Assembly (NCBI RefSeq): GCF_003797125.1
Contig: NZ_RKKE01000001.1
Location: forward strand, 868,001 to 932,000
DNA: 64,000 nucleotides
Reading direction: 5' to 3'
DNA from: Shewanella frigidimarina
GTDB lineage: Bacteria > Pseudomonadota > Gammaproteobacteria > Enterobacterales > Shewanellaceae
In this document: piece by piece, positions 56,088 through 64,000 of the stretch
Numbering within the stretch: the first letter of the stretch is position 1
Layout of the letters: each line of letters opens with the position of its first letter
The notes under the pieces: generated by a model
Seen by the model: the letters and a program-made list of their open reading frames with translations, nothing else
Told to the model about the DNA's origin: nothing
Databases searched by the model: none
Translations under genes and position numbers: made by a program

Positions 56088-56909
56088 ATGAGCATAAACA
56101 GACGTCAAGCATTGACACAGATTATTGGTTTAAGCACTGCAGCAGCTGGGGCAACATTATTAGGCACGTCTGCATTTGCTGCCACAGACGCAGATGGAAA
56201 CTACCGTTTAGAACTAGGTGAAAAACTTAAATATGCGCCACTTGATGCGATGTTAACAGCAAAGCTTGCCTATGAAACAGGTGGCGGTTGTATGCACCAA
56301 GTGTTTCACGCCATTGTGACTATGCTAGCGGCATCTGGCAGCGTTGACGCCAGTAAGTTTGCCACTATCCCTACTGCATTAGCAGGCTATGGTTGGGCTG
56401 GCGTGGTTGGCCAAGGAACGTTGTGTGGCAACCTTAATGCTGCCGGTATGTTGATTAATATTCTTGACGATATTAATGGTCAAAACAGCGCCATTATTGG
56501 TGCATCGTTCCGCTACTACGAAACTAACGATTTACCTTTATCATCTGCTGAGTTCATTGCGGGCATTGGCTCTACAGATGCTAAATCACTCGAAGTAGGT
56601 AAAACCTCTATTGCTAACAGCCCACTGTGCCATTCATCTATTAGTAATTGGTCTGCGGCATCTGGAAAGCCTTTTGCGTTAAAAGGTGAACGTTGCAAAC
56701 GCCTCTCTGCCAGCATGGCTTTTTATATTGTTGATTTACTCAATCGTGCCAATGCCGGTGAAGATATTTCAGTATTAGCAGAAGCAAAACCGTCTGCTGA
56801 AGCGCAAGCATGTCAGTCTTGTCATGGCGTTACCGAAACGATGGGCTCTGCAGCTAGCGTGAAAACGGATATGGAATGTACCACTTGTCACACAGGGCAT
56901 TACAATTAA
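56088..56909 (+). CDS. Split-Soret cytochrome c / C_GCAxxG_C_C family, TAT-exported
   Basis: A 273-residue periplasmic protein. The twin-arginine signal MSINRRQALTQ is followed by a hydrophobic stretch and AFA. The body has Cys-containing segments GGGCMHQVF, GQGTLCGNLNAAGM, SPLCHSSISNW and GERCKRLS, which is the C_GCAxxG_C_C pattern. Two CxxCH heme c sites (CQSCH and CTTCH) are at the C-terminus. It should be a diheme redox protein related to split-Soret cytochromes. The ATG at 56088 has GGG 8 bases before; a GTG three codons earlier is less likely. A lipoprotein gene follows by 10 bases. Confidence 0.87.
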   Translation: MSINRRQALTQIIGLSTAAAGATLLGTSAFAATDADGNYRLELGEKLKYAPLDAMLTAKLAYETGGGCMHQVFHAIVTMLAASGSVDASKFATIPTALAGYGWAGVVGQGTLCGNLNAAGMLINILDDINGQNSAIIGASFRYYETNDLPLSSAEFIAGIGSTDAKSLEVGKTSIANSPLCHSSISNWSAASGKPFALKGERCKRLSASMAFYIVDLLNRANAGEDISVLAEAKPSAEAQACQSCHGVTETMGSAASVKTDMECTTCHTGHYN

Positions 56910-56919
56910 GGAGCGCATC

Positions 56920-57489
56920 ATGAAGGTTAAATATCTTAGCGCCATATTAGCGAGTTCATTGTTAATCTTTGGCTGTAATAGCGACAATGATGACGAAGTT
57001 GTCACTGAGCCACCAGTGGTTGTTATTCCCCCTGTTGTTGTGCCACCAGTAGTCGTTGTACCGCCTGTTGTTGATGGCGTGAGTATTGATGATGCCAGCA
57101 CTGTGGTGGTTAAACTCGACACATTTGACTCCATCACTGGCGCACTATCATTCACTGTTGCTAATAGTGAAGGTGAAGCGCTAACGAACGTAGCCAATTA
57201 CGATATTGTGTATTTTGGTTTTCCTGACCCGGCCTCACCTTCCATAAAGCCTAAAGCTTGGAAACGTTGGCATGTCACTCAAAACTATCAATGCGATAGT
57301 ACAGCCACCGACAGCTGTACAGGCACATTAGAAGCGACAGATACTGCGGGTAAATATACTTTTAATGTGAGCGATCTCGACTTACAAAGTAAAGCATCGG
57401 CAAATGCTGAAATGGTCTTTAAGGTTGCGGTTCAAATTAAGGGCGCGCTTGCCAGTAATGAAATTGAGTTGATTGACCCAAGCAATTAA
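56920..57489 (+). CDS. Pro/Val-linker lipoprotein of the split-Soret cytochrome operon
   Basis: A 189-residue lipoprotein (signal ends LIFGCNSD). A low-complexity linker of Pro and Val (about residues 30-50) is followed by a beta-sandwich-like domain (GALSFTVANSEGEALTNVANYD) with a Trp-rich stretch (KPKAWKRWHVTQNYQC) and a Cys pair (CDSTATDSC). The domain recalls the N-terminal beta domain of outer-membrane decaheme cytochromes such as MtrC, but there is no heme site. It begins 10 bases after the cytochrome gene, with AAGGAG upstream. It may anchor or dock the cytochrome; this is inference. Confidence 0.75.
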   Translation: MKVKYLSAILASSLLIFGCNSDNDDEVVTEPPVVVIPPVVVPPVVVVPPVVDGVSIDDASTVVVKLDTFDSITGALSFTVANSEGEALTNVANYDIVYFGFPDPASPSIKPKAWKRWHVTQNYQCDSTATDSCTGTLEATDTAGKYTFNVSDLDLQSKASANAEMVFKVAVQIKGALASNEIELIDPSN

Positions 57490-57663
57490 TCATCATTCAG
57501 CCTCCCCCCGGCTAATGGCGAGAGAAGACCACTTGTGCTCATTAGCTTCAGGCTATTTGCCGCAGTACTACACTGCGGCTCTTTTTATCATTTTCGCAGC
57601 ACGGCTTGAATATACAAAACTGGGCTTAAATAAACAGTTTAACGCTGTACAGCTGTGAATATT

Positions 57664-57706
57664 GAAAACAAAAAAAGGGTTTCAACAGCGCTGAAACCCT
57701 TTTTTA
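57664..57706. terminator. Bidirectional terminator
   Basis: A 14-bp stem (57671-57684 with 57692-57705) with a 7-base loop, A run before and T run after, separates the cytochrome operon from the convergent peptidase gene. Confidence 0.9.
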
Positions 57707-57729
57707 TTCAACACTGGCTACTGATAAAT

Positions 57730-59823
57730 TTAACGAAGCTGTTGCATTAAGTATGCGTAAACCATTGAACTTAACTCGGCGGCCTGAGTATTGTCTGCCG
57801 CGCCAGCATGGCCACCTTCAATGTTTTCGTAATACAACACATCTATGCCCATGTCTTCCATTTTCGCCACCATTTTACGCGCATGCGCTGGGTGTACACG
57901 GTCATCACGTGTTGACGTAGTAAAGAACACTTTAGGGTATTTAACCCCTTGTTTTAAATTGTGATATGGCGAATAGGTTTTAATGTATGCCCACTCCTCT
58001 TCGATATCAGGATTACCGTATTCTCCCATCCAACTGGCACCGGCTAATAACTTGTTGTAGCGCTTCATGTCCAACAATGGCACCTGGCACACTACGGCGT
58101 TATACAGTTCAGGACGACGAGTAAATGCTGCGCCCATTAACAAACCACCGTTACTACCACCTTGAATACCAAGATGCTTGCTTGACGTAATTTTACGAGC
58201 AATTAAGTCTTCGGCAATGGCTTCAAAGTCTTCATACGCTTTATGACGATGTTGCTTTAACGCTGCTTGATGCCAGGCTGGGCCGTATTCTCCACCACCG
58301 CGAATGTTAGCAAGTACATAAACACCGCCCTGCTCTAACCAATTTTTACCAATAGTGGCCGAATAGGCTGGTAAGCGCGATACTTCAAAACCGCCATAAC
58401 CATAAAGTAATGTAGGGTTACTACTATCGAGTTTAATGTCTTTAGCCATCACCACAAAATAAGGCACTTTTGTGCCGTCTTTTGACTTAACAAAGTACTG
58501 TTTCGTGACAAACTTATCGGCGCTAAATTGTTGCGGCATTGCTTTAATTTTATCGGCTTTTAAGCTGGCACCATTTAAGCGATATAAACTGGCTGGTTCT
58601 AAAAAGCTGGTGTAATTAACAAAAAAATCATCACTATCACGTTCAACATCAAACACACTTAAGGTGCCATTGGCTTCAAATGGCACAGGTTTGCTTTGCC
58701 ACTCACCTTTATCGTTTTGCATGTATCGTACAAGTTTGCTTTTTACATCATCTAGCCAAGTGACAAAAATGGCATTCTGGCTAAATGCGACTTGTGAAAT
58801 AGAAGCATGCTTCGTTGGCGATACCAGTTCACTAAACTCAGGTTTTTGCGCAATGAGTTTATCAACGGGTGTGTAAACAATGGCACCTTGTTTGAAAGTA
58901 CCTTTGGGGGTGACTAAATCGCTTTTTAACTCTATATATAGCTGACCTTTAAAGTAACCTTTTAAATCGGCATCTTTAGGAATAGGCAGCGACACTAACT
59001 TACTATCTTGATAAACATAATGTTTAGCGGTGTAGAAGGTTAAACTTTCTGTGACAATATTCAGCGGTGTTTTATCATCAAACATCACATAACCCGACAC
59101 GGCAACTGAGGCTTTATCACCTCTAAACACTAATTTGGCTGCAGACAACGGTGTGCCGCGTTTCCATAATTTAACCACACTTGGATAGCCTGAATCCGTC
59201 ATGCTTTGCGCATCACCAAAATCAGTTCCGACAAACACGGTATCTTTATCAATCCAGCTTAACCTTGACTTAGCTTCAGCCAACACAAACGGCTTTTGAG
59301 TGCTGTCGACAAACGCTTTTGCGGTTAAATTAAATTCTCGCACCTCAGCGGCATCTGCGCCCCCACGAGACAACGACACAAAGCAGCGCTCGTTCTGTGG
59401 ATATTGGCATTCAATGCCCTTAAATACCCAATTAACCCCCTCTGCTTTGCCAAGGGCATCGATATCAAGCACGGTTTCCCAGTTGGGTTCAGCCTTAGCA
59501 TATTCCGCCAGTGTGGTACGACGATAAATACCACGCTCGTGGATTTCGTCTTTCCAAAAATTATACAAATAATCGCCAATACGAGTGGCATAAGGAATAC
59601 GGGCTTTATCGTTTAAAATCTCTAGGCTGTTTGAGACTAAGTTATCAAAACCTGAGTAAGCCTTAATGTGTGTTGCAGACACAGCATTTTGCTGCTTAAC
59701 CCACGCCAGCGGCTTAGCGCCTTCAACATCTTCTAACCAAATATATTTGTCTTCTTCTGCATTAACTGGTGTAGCCATTGTCATCGCACTCGCTATACAT
59801 AAGGGTATGATTCGCTTAAGCAT
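57730..59823 (-). CDS. Exported prolyl oligopeptidase (S9A family)
   Basis: A 697-residue serine peptidase that cuts peptides after proline. A signal peptide (IIPLCIASAMTMATPVNA) sends it to the periplasm. An N-terminal segment (YIWLEDVEGAKPLAWVKQQN) and a seven-bladed propeller are followed by the hydrolase domain. The hydrolase domain has LYGYGGFEVS, NIRGGGEYG, the nucleophile S557 in GGSNGG, D641 in RDDRVHP and H672 in GGHAG. Length is normal for POP. Confidence 0.93.
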   Translation of the reverse strand: MLKRIIPLCIASAMTMATPVNAEEDKYIWLEDVEGAKPLAWVKQQNAVSATHIKAYSGFDNLVSNSLEILNDKARIPYATRIGDYLYNFWKDEIHERGIYRRTTLAEYAKAEPNWETVLDIDALGKAEGVNWVFKGIECQYPQNERCFVSLSRGGADAAEVREFNLTAKAFVDSTQKPFVLAEAKSRLSWIDKDTVFVGTDFGDAQSMTDSGYPSVVKLWKRGTPLSAAKLVFRGDKASVAVSGYVMFDDKTPLNIVTESLTFYTAKHYVYQDSKLVSLPIPKDADLKGYFKGQLYIELKSDLVTPKGTFKQGAIVYTPVDKLIAQKPEFSELVSPTKHASISQVAFSQNAIFVTWLDDVKSKLVRYMQNDKGEWQSKPVPFEANGTLSVFDVERDSDDFFVNYTSFLEPASLYRLNGASLKADKIKAMPQQFSADKFVTKQYFVKSKDGTKVPYFVVMAKDIKLDSSNPTLLYGYGGFEVSRLPAYSATIGKNWLEQGGVYVLANIRGGGEYGPAWHQAALKQHRHKAYEDFEAIAEDLIARKITSSKHLGIQGGSNGGLLMGAAFTRRPELYNAVVCQVPLLDMKRYNKLLAGASWMGEYGNPDIEEEWAYIKTYSPYHNLKQGVKYPKVFFTTSTRDDRVHPAHARKMVAKMEDMGIDVLYYENIEGGHAGAADNTQAAELSSMVYAYLMQQLR

Positions 59824-60051
59824 TAAAAATTTCCTTTTTTGTTATTTGCTTGCGGCATTTTACTAGCATGCATCTACTTTATAGGATCCATGTAGATGTT
59901 CAATCGATAAGGAGAGCAAACAGTAACAGGCCATGCCCCATAACAGAGCAAATTATTGCTAGATTATCATGCCAATTTGGTCGACTAAGCAGGTATAATG
60001 TCGCGCTAAACATTGCTCTACCCATTCAAACAAATAAATACAGGCACCAAC

Positions 60052-60330
60052 ATGGCCAAAACCGCAGCAGCATTACATATTTTAGTTAAACACCAAACTC
60101 AGGCTGAAGACATCATTAAGCAGCTTAATAACGGTGCTAAATTTGATGTTTTAGCCAAAAAACATTCTAGCTGTCCTTCGGCCAAAAGCGGCGGCAATTT
60201 GGGTGAATTTAAAAAAGGTCAAATGGTGCCACCATTCGATAAAGTCTGTTTCAACGGCGAGCTCATTACGCCGCACCTCGTCAAAACCAAATTTGGCTGG
60301 CATGTGGTGAAGGTACTTTATCGCACTTAG
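60052..60330 (+). CDS. ppiC: Parvulin-type peptidyl-prolyl isomerase C
   Basis: A 92-residue parvulin: [19 protein letters not shown], then [23 protein letters not shown] and [12 protein letters not shown]. This matches E. coli PpiC (about 93 residues). It isomerises peptide bonds before proline and is cytoplasmic (no signal peptide). The ATG at 60052 is chosen because [11 protein letters not shown] aligns with the PpiC start; the frame reaches 60013 without support. Confidence 0.94.
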   Translation: MAKTAAALHILVKHQTQAEDIIKQLNNGAKFDVLAKKHSSCPSAKSGGNLGEFKKGQMVPPFDKVCFNGELITPHLVKTKFGWHVVKVLYRT

Positions 60331-60504
60331 CAATCGTCGGATTGAAAAGAGTATCATCGACAATAGTCGCGCATATAGTGAACCGTATTTCGAATGAGCC
60401 ACACTTCGAATGAGCAAGCCCAGAACAGTTCAGTCATAAATAAATACTAAGTTGTGGGCTTGATATCAACGCCCACTTTTAAAAACACCAACGACTTACA
60501 ATAT

Positions 60505-61230
60505 TTACTTGCGCAGTTTGATCGACAACTCACCATCACGAATTTGAATATCATCAACACCATCAGCAAAAGCATTCCAAAAGCCACGATCGCCAAACTC
60601 ACCGACCAAGTTAACGTTTTTCATGTTTCCTAGCCACGCATTCGGAATAGGCACGCCCATTAAGCTCACGCCAACTAGCGCAACAACTGGACGACGATTA
60701 GCATCAAGATGAATATCAAGCCCAGTATTCACGCGTAAAATCTCCCCAGCCATAATCGGAAAGTCGTCTGGGATCGGGATAAGCATTTTGGCACTGGCTA
60801 AGTTATTAGAAAAATCAATTGCGACACGCTGAGCAAAATCAGGATTACGACCAATCATCGAATTCACTTCTTTCTCACTAAATGTCACTTGCCGATCAGC
60901 GTCAAAATCACGATACGCTTCAGGGGTTAACTCATCACTATCTGCACTAACATTATCAGTAGTACGGGAATCACCACTTGATGCTGTAACCGCTGAGCGA
61001 GGTTCAACTTGCCAACCTAACTGAGTCAATTTTTGATCCAATTGTTGCTCTTCTTTAGCGTTTAAGCTGACTGGGGTAAGCGGTGACGGAAAGATATAAG
61101 TGCGGATAATAAAAAATGTCAACCCTGCTGTAACAAGCATCGTTGCTGCAATAATCAGTAACAGTTTGGCTCCAGAGGCACCAGTTTTCCGACTGCGCGG
61201 TGGTGACTCATTGATTGATAAAGCTCGCAT
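60505..61230 (-). CDS. Membrane-anchored periplasmic protein of unknown function
   Basis: A 241-residue protein with a basic cytoplasmic start, one membrane helix (LLLIIAATMLVTAGLTFFII) and a periplasmic domain. The domain has VTFSEKEVNSMIGRNPDFAQRV, then IDFSNNLASAKMLIPIPDDFP and a C-terminal beta-rich part (IQIRDGELSIKLRK). The layout recalls lipid-binding YpmS/DUF2140-type proteins, but this was not confirmed. AAAGGGCATATC precedes the ATG. It appears monocistronic. Confidence 0.65.
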   Translation of the reverse strand: MRALSINESPPRSRKTGASGAKLLLIIAATMLVTAGLTFFIIRTYIFPSPLTPVSLNAKEEQQLDQKLTQLGWQVEPRSAVTASSGDSRTTDNVSADSDELTPEAYRDFDADRQVTFSEKEVNSMIGRNPDFAQRVAIDFSNNLASAKMLIPIPDDFPIMAGEILRVNTGLDIHLDANRRPVVALVGVSLMGVPIPNAWLGNMKNVNLVGEFGDRGFWNAFADGVDDIQIRDGELSIKLRK

Positions 61231-61473
61231 GATATGCCCTTTGTTATTCTCTTATTGTGCATCATGGTAATGCCCTACTCGACTAAACAGCAAATAAAAA
61301 ACTGTTTTGTGGTTAAAACCAAAATACACAACGTTAATAATTTGTTAATCAAATGCATTTTATGTTACAAAATAAATGTAGAAATAATTTAACTGCTGAA
61401 GACTAAGCCACGTTGATGTCTATAAAGCAGAGTTAACCACCACAAAATAATAACAAATAGGAATACTTATTCT

Positions 61474-63300
61474 ATGAAACTATCGACTATTTCAATGTCA
61501 CTATTAGCTCTTGGTCTTACAGCAACGGCACATGTACAAGCAAGCGACGACCGTTATGTCATTCAAGTTGACCCACAAAAAAAAGGGATTGTAAAAGCTC
61601 TTGCCAAAAAATTAGGTGCACAAATTAATGTTGATGGAGAAGGTTTTATCGCCGCGACGTTTACCGGCAAAGATTTAGATCAAGTTAAAGGATTACTCAA
61701 TAACCCACACGTTAAATTAATTGAAGAAGATCAACGACGTCATTTAATGGGCTTTTCCGACGACATTGGTAATCCAATGACAACCCAAATAACACCTTAT
61801 GCAGTTTATCAATCGCAAGCCGATCAGGTCACATTCAACCCTAATGCGGGCATCAAAGTATGTGTAATCGACTCAGGTCTCGATCGCAGTAATGCTGATT
61901 TTGTGTGGAATAATATTACCGGTAACAACGATAGTGGTACAGGCAACTGGGACGAGAATGGTGGCCCACACGGTACACATGTAGCCGGAACTATTGGCGC
62001 TGCAGATAACGGTTTTGGCGTTATTGGCATGGCTCCTGGTGTTGATATGCACATCATCAAAGTATTTAACGCCGACGGGTGGGGTTACTCATCTGATTTA
62101 GCTCAAGCTGCAAATCTTTGTTCACAAGCGGGCGCCAATATTATTAGCATGAGTTTAGGTGGCGGCGGTTCAAACTCAACAGAATCAAATGCATTCCAAA
62201 GCTTCAGCGATGCTGGCGGGCTCGTCATTGCAGCTGCAGGTAACGATGGCAATAATGTGCGTTCATATCCTGCAGGTTATTCATCAGTGATGATGATTGG
62301 TGCCAATGATAGCAATAACGTTATTGCAGATTTCTCTCAGTTCCCGACATGTACATCGGGTAAAGGTCGTAAAGTAACAACTGATGAAACCATTTGTGTT
62401 GAAGTTTCTGCCGGCGGTGTAGATACCCTTTCAACCTATCCAGCAGGGCAAGCTACTGCGTCAAATTTATCAGCAGACGGATTCGCTCTTTCCTCATCGG
62501 CAATGGAAAACGCAGGTTCAGTAGTGGGTAACACATTTTACATGGGAACAGCTGAGTCAACCAACTCAGGTGCTAACGGTAATATTTGTGTGATCGACCG
62601 TGGTGTAATTTCATTTTACGATAAAGTCGCTAACTGTGAAGCATCTGGTGGTGTCGGTGCCATTATTATTAATAATGAACCAGGCATGCTGTACGGTACA
62701 TTAGGTGATACTAATGCGACAAGTATTCCTGCCGTTGGGGCAGCATTTGAAGATAGATCAACCTTAGTTAATGCGGCAACTGCAAATATTGATATTGGTA
62801 CATCAGACTTTGGCTTTATGAGTGGTACTTCTATGGCTACTCCTGCGGTGTCGGGAATTGCAGCCTTAGTATGGTCACAACATAACGAATGTACGGGCAG
62901 TGAAATCCGTGCAGCACTTAAAGCCACAGCGTTAGACGCCGGAGCATCAGGTAAAGATGACTACTTTGGTTATGGTATTGTGCAAGCTGCTGCTGCAGAT
63001 GCTTATTTATCAAGTAATGGCTGTGCAGGCGGTGGGGTAACTCCGCCACCAACGGGCGGCGATATTACATTGTCACTTAATGGTTATAAATCGAAAGGCG
63101 TTAACAAAGTTGATTTAACCTTTGGCGGTGCAAGTTCAGCCAATGTAGACATTTTCCGCAACAACAGCAAAGTAACCACTACGGCAAATGACGGTAGCTA
63201 TACAGATAGTATTTCAGCAAAAGGCGGTGGAACATACACTTATCAAGTATGCGAATCTGCTACTGCCACTTGTAGTGCAGAAAAAAATGTCACGTTTTAA
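61474..63300 (+). CDS. Secreted subtilisin-like serine protease (S8) with PA insert
   Basis: A 608-residue secreted protease. Order: signal peptide (to VQA), I9-type propeptide (about residues 28-90), catalytic domain with D133 (VIDSG), H166 (HGTHVAG) and S453 (GTSMATP). A PA-like insert with ICVIDRGVISFYDKVANC lies before the Ser. A Gly/Pro linker (GGGVTPPPTGG) and a C-terminal fibronectin-like domain of about 80 residues follow. It probably degrades extracellular protein. AGGA lies 11 bases before the ATG and a terminator follows. Confidence 0.94.
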   Translation: MKLSTISMSLLALGLTATAHVQASDDRYVIQVDPQKKGIVKALAKKLGAQINVDGEGFIAATFTGKDLDQVKGLLNNPHVKLIEEDQRRHLMGFSDDIGNPMTTQITPYAVYQSQADQVTFNPNAGIKVCVIDSGLDRSNADFVWNNITGNNDSGTGNWDENGGPHGTHVAGTIGAADNGFGVIGMAPGVDMHIIKVFNADGWGYSSDLAQAANLCSQAGANIISMSLGGGGSNSTESNAFQSFSDAGGLVIAAAGNDGNNVRSYPAGYSSVMMIGANDSNNVIADFSQFPTCTSGKGRKVTTDETICVEVSAGGVDTLSTYPAGQATASNLSADGFALSSSAMENAGSVVGNTFYMGTAESTNSGANGNICVIDRGVISFYDKVANCEASGGVGAIIINNEPGMLYGTLGDTNATSIPAVGAAFEDRSTLVNAATANIDIGTSDFGFMSGTSMATPAVSGIAALVWSQHNECTGSEIRAALKATALDAGASGKDDYFGYGIVQAAAADAYLSSNGCAGGGVTPPPTGGDITLSLNGYKSKGVNKVDLTFGGASSANVDIFRNNSKVTTTANDGSYTDSISAKGGGTYTYQVCESATATCSAEKNVTF

Positions 63301-63688
63301 TTAGCTAGAAACAAACGTTATTAATGAGGCTATAGCTTAAATAGTCCGAACAAAAAATCATCTCAATTTGAGATGATTTTTTATTTTTTAAAACACTCAA
63401 TGCCACATGTACTTCAATTGTGCTTTGCTAGCATTGTGTCAAGCTCAGCTAAAATCTCGTCAATAGTTGTAAGTTGTAAGTTGTATAGCATGACGAGTAC
63501 AAATCAGTAATGCCAAGCCCTTGTTAAAAGCATGCTGGACCATAAAAAGAATATTAAAAACGCAGTGCAAATTCCAACATTTATCACGGTGTGATCTCGC
63601 TTTTCTATATCTCTTTTTTGTCATTAAGCGTATTAAAATACTATTACTACATCGATAGCAGAATAATGAGCTTTATACTCAGTAAAGG
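63301..63688. other. Intergenic region downstream of the subtilase
   Basis: After the terminator (63352-63382) there is a short GTTGTAA tandem repeat (about 63466-63486) and no supported gene. Confidence 0.5.
63352..63382 (+). terminator. Terminator of the subtilase gene
   Basis: A 14-bp stem (63352-63365 with 63369-63382) with a very short loop has A and T runs at its base. Confidence 0.85.
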
Positions 63689-64000
63689 TTAACCAAACAA
63701 CCAAGCTCCACCTTTAACCAATAGACAAACTCCTGCACCCATCATAAATAAATAGGCAAAAATAAAACCAACGGCGCCACTAGAAGGACCGGTCCCATCT
63801 AAGCGAATAATTATTCCACTAATATAAAACAAAATAAAAAAGTTTAGCATCATACTCAACATAAAATAGTCACCCATGACGGGAAGCGCGCCACCGATAA
63901 CACTACAAATGAGTAGCAAAAAGTCGCTAAACTTTTCTTTGGTTATATATTTTTTCTCTAAAAATCGAACACAAAATACCACCAGCATAATCGCTAAATA
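63689..64000 (-). CDS. Membrane protein of unknown function (5' end may lie outside window)
   Basis: About 100 residues are visible, with three hydrophobic segments (FLLLICSVIGGALPVMG; MMLNFFILFYISGIIIR; AVGFIFAYLFMMGAGVCLLV). An ATG occurs at 63988, but the frame stays open to the end of the window, so the gene may start further on. No family was recognised. Confidence 0.55.
   Translation of the reverse strand, partial: YLAIMLVVFCVRFLEKKYITKEKFSDFLLLICSVIGGALPVMGDYFMLSMMLNFFILFYISGIIIRLDGTGPSSGAVGFIFAYLFMMGAGVCLLVKGGAWLFG

Overview
The window looks like a chromosomal segment of a marine gammaproteobacterium, most probably Shewanella. This is inferred from gene content (Hcp/Hcr, split-Soret cytochrome c, a porin, SatP, YqiJ/YqiK, and small DUF3012, DUF5062, DUF3157 and DUF3185 proteins), an AT-leaning base composition and strong AGGA/GGAG ribosome binding sites. 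No rRNA, CRISPR array, transposase or integrase was recognised. The only RNA gene found is tRNA-Ser(UGA).

Layout. 1-2.1 kb: end of a cation/proton antiporter, then a BlaI-type repressor with a membrane M56 peptidase carrying a TonB domain, behind two BlaI-type operators. 2.1-7.5 kb: a minus-strand heavy-metal RND efflux operon (inner-membrane pump, periplasmic adaptor, Cys/His-rich exported protein, small DUF3012 lipoprotein) with no outer-membrane channel gene. 7.6-19.6 kb: housekeeping and stress genes, including ArfB, type II dehydroquinase, an RNA methyltransferase, a PhoD phosphatase behind a three-repeat Pho box, Ohr, a TPR/transglutaminase-like lipoprotein, an LLM oxidoreductase, a divergent SDR/HxlR pair and a beta-CASP nuclease. 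20-24.3 kb: porin, PpiB, an M20 amidohydrolase whose 3' end is echoed by a 120-bp tandem repeat, and a GNAT acetyltransferase.

24.3-27.2 kb: an AT-rich accessory patch. It holds an L,D-transpeptidase-fold protein with no export signal, overlapped by a lipoprotein gene, followed by about 1.5 kb without genes. The arrangement resembles a peptidoglycan-targeting effector and its periplasmic immunity protein. 27.2-37.3 kb: a GAF/GGDEF/EAL protein, hcr-hcp, a DUF4382 lipoprotein, DUF3157 and DUF5062 proteins, and an M3 peptidase. 37.5-39.6 kb: tRNA-Ser(UGA) followed by decayed tandem modules containing copies of its 3' end, then two unknown genes, then a further degenerate copy of the tRNA 3' end. 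This may be a small tRNA-associated islet.

39.7-54.3 kb: small exported proteins, an HCCA-isomerase-like protein, yqiK-yqiJ, an alpha/beta hydrolase, a GGDEF-EAL protein, a TauE exporter, a flavin reductase, a kinase-like protein, a diguanylate cyclase, a GcvR-like ACT protein and SatP. 54.3-57.5 kb: a ToxR/ToxS-like membrane regulator pair, divergent from a TAT-exported split-Soret cytochrome c and a lipoprotein, with a near-consensus CRP site between them. 57.7-64 kb: prolyl oligopeptidase, PpiC, a membrane-anchored protein, an exported subtilase and the end of a membrane protein.

All calls come from reading the sequence. Domain names rest on motif recognition and were not confirmed by database search.
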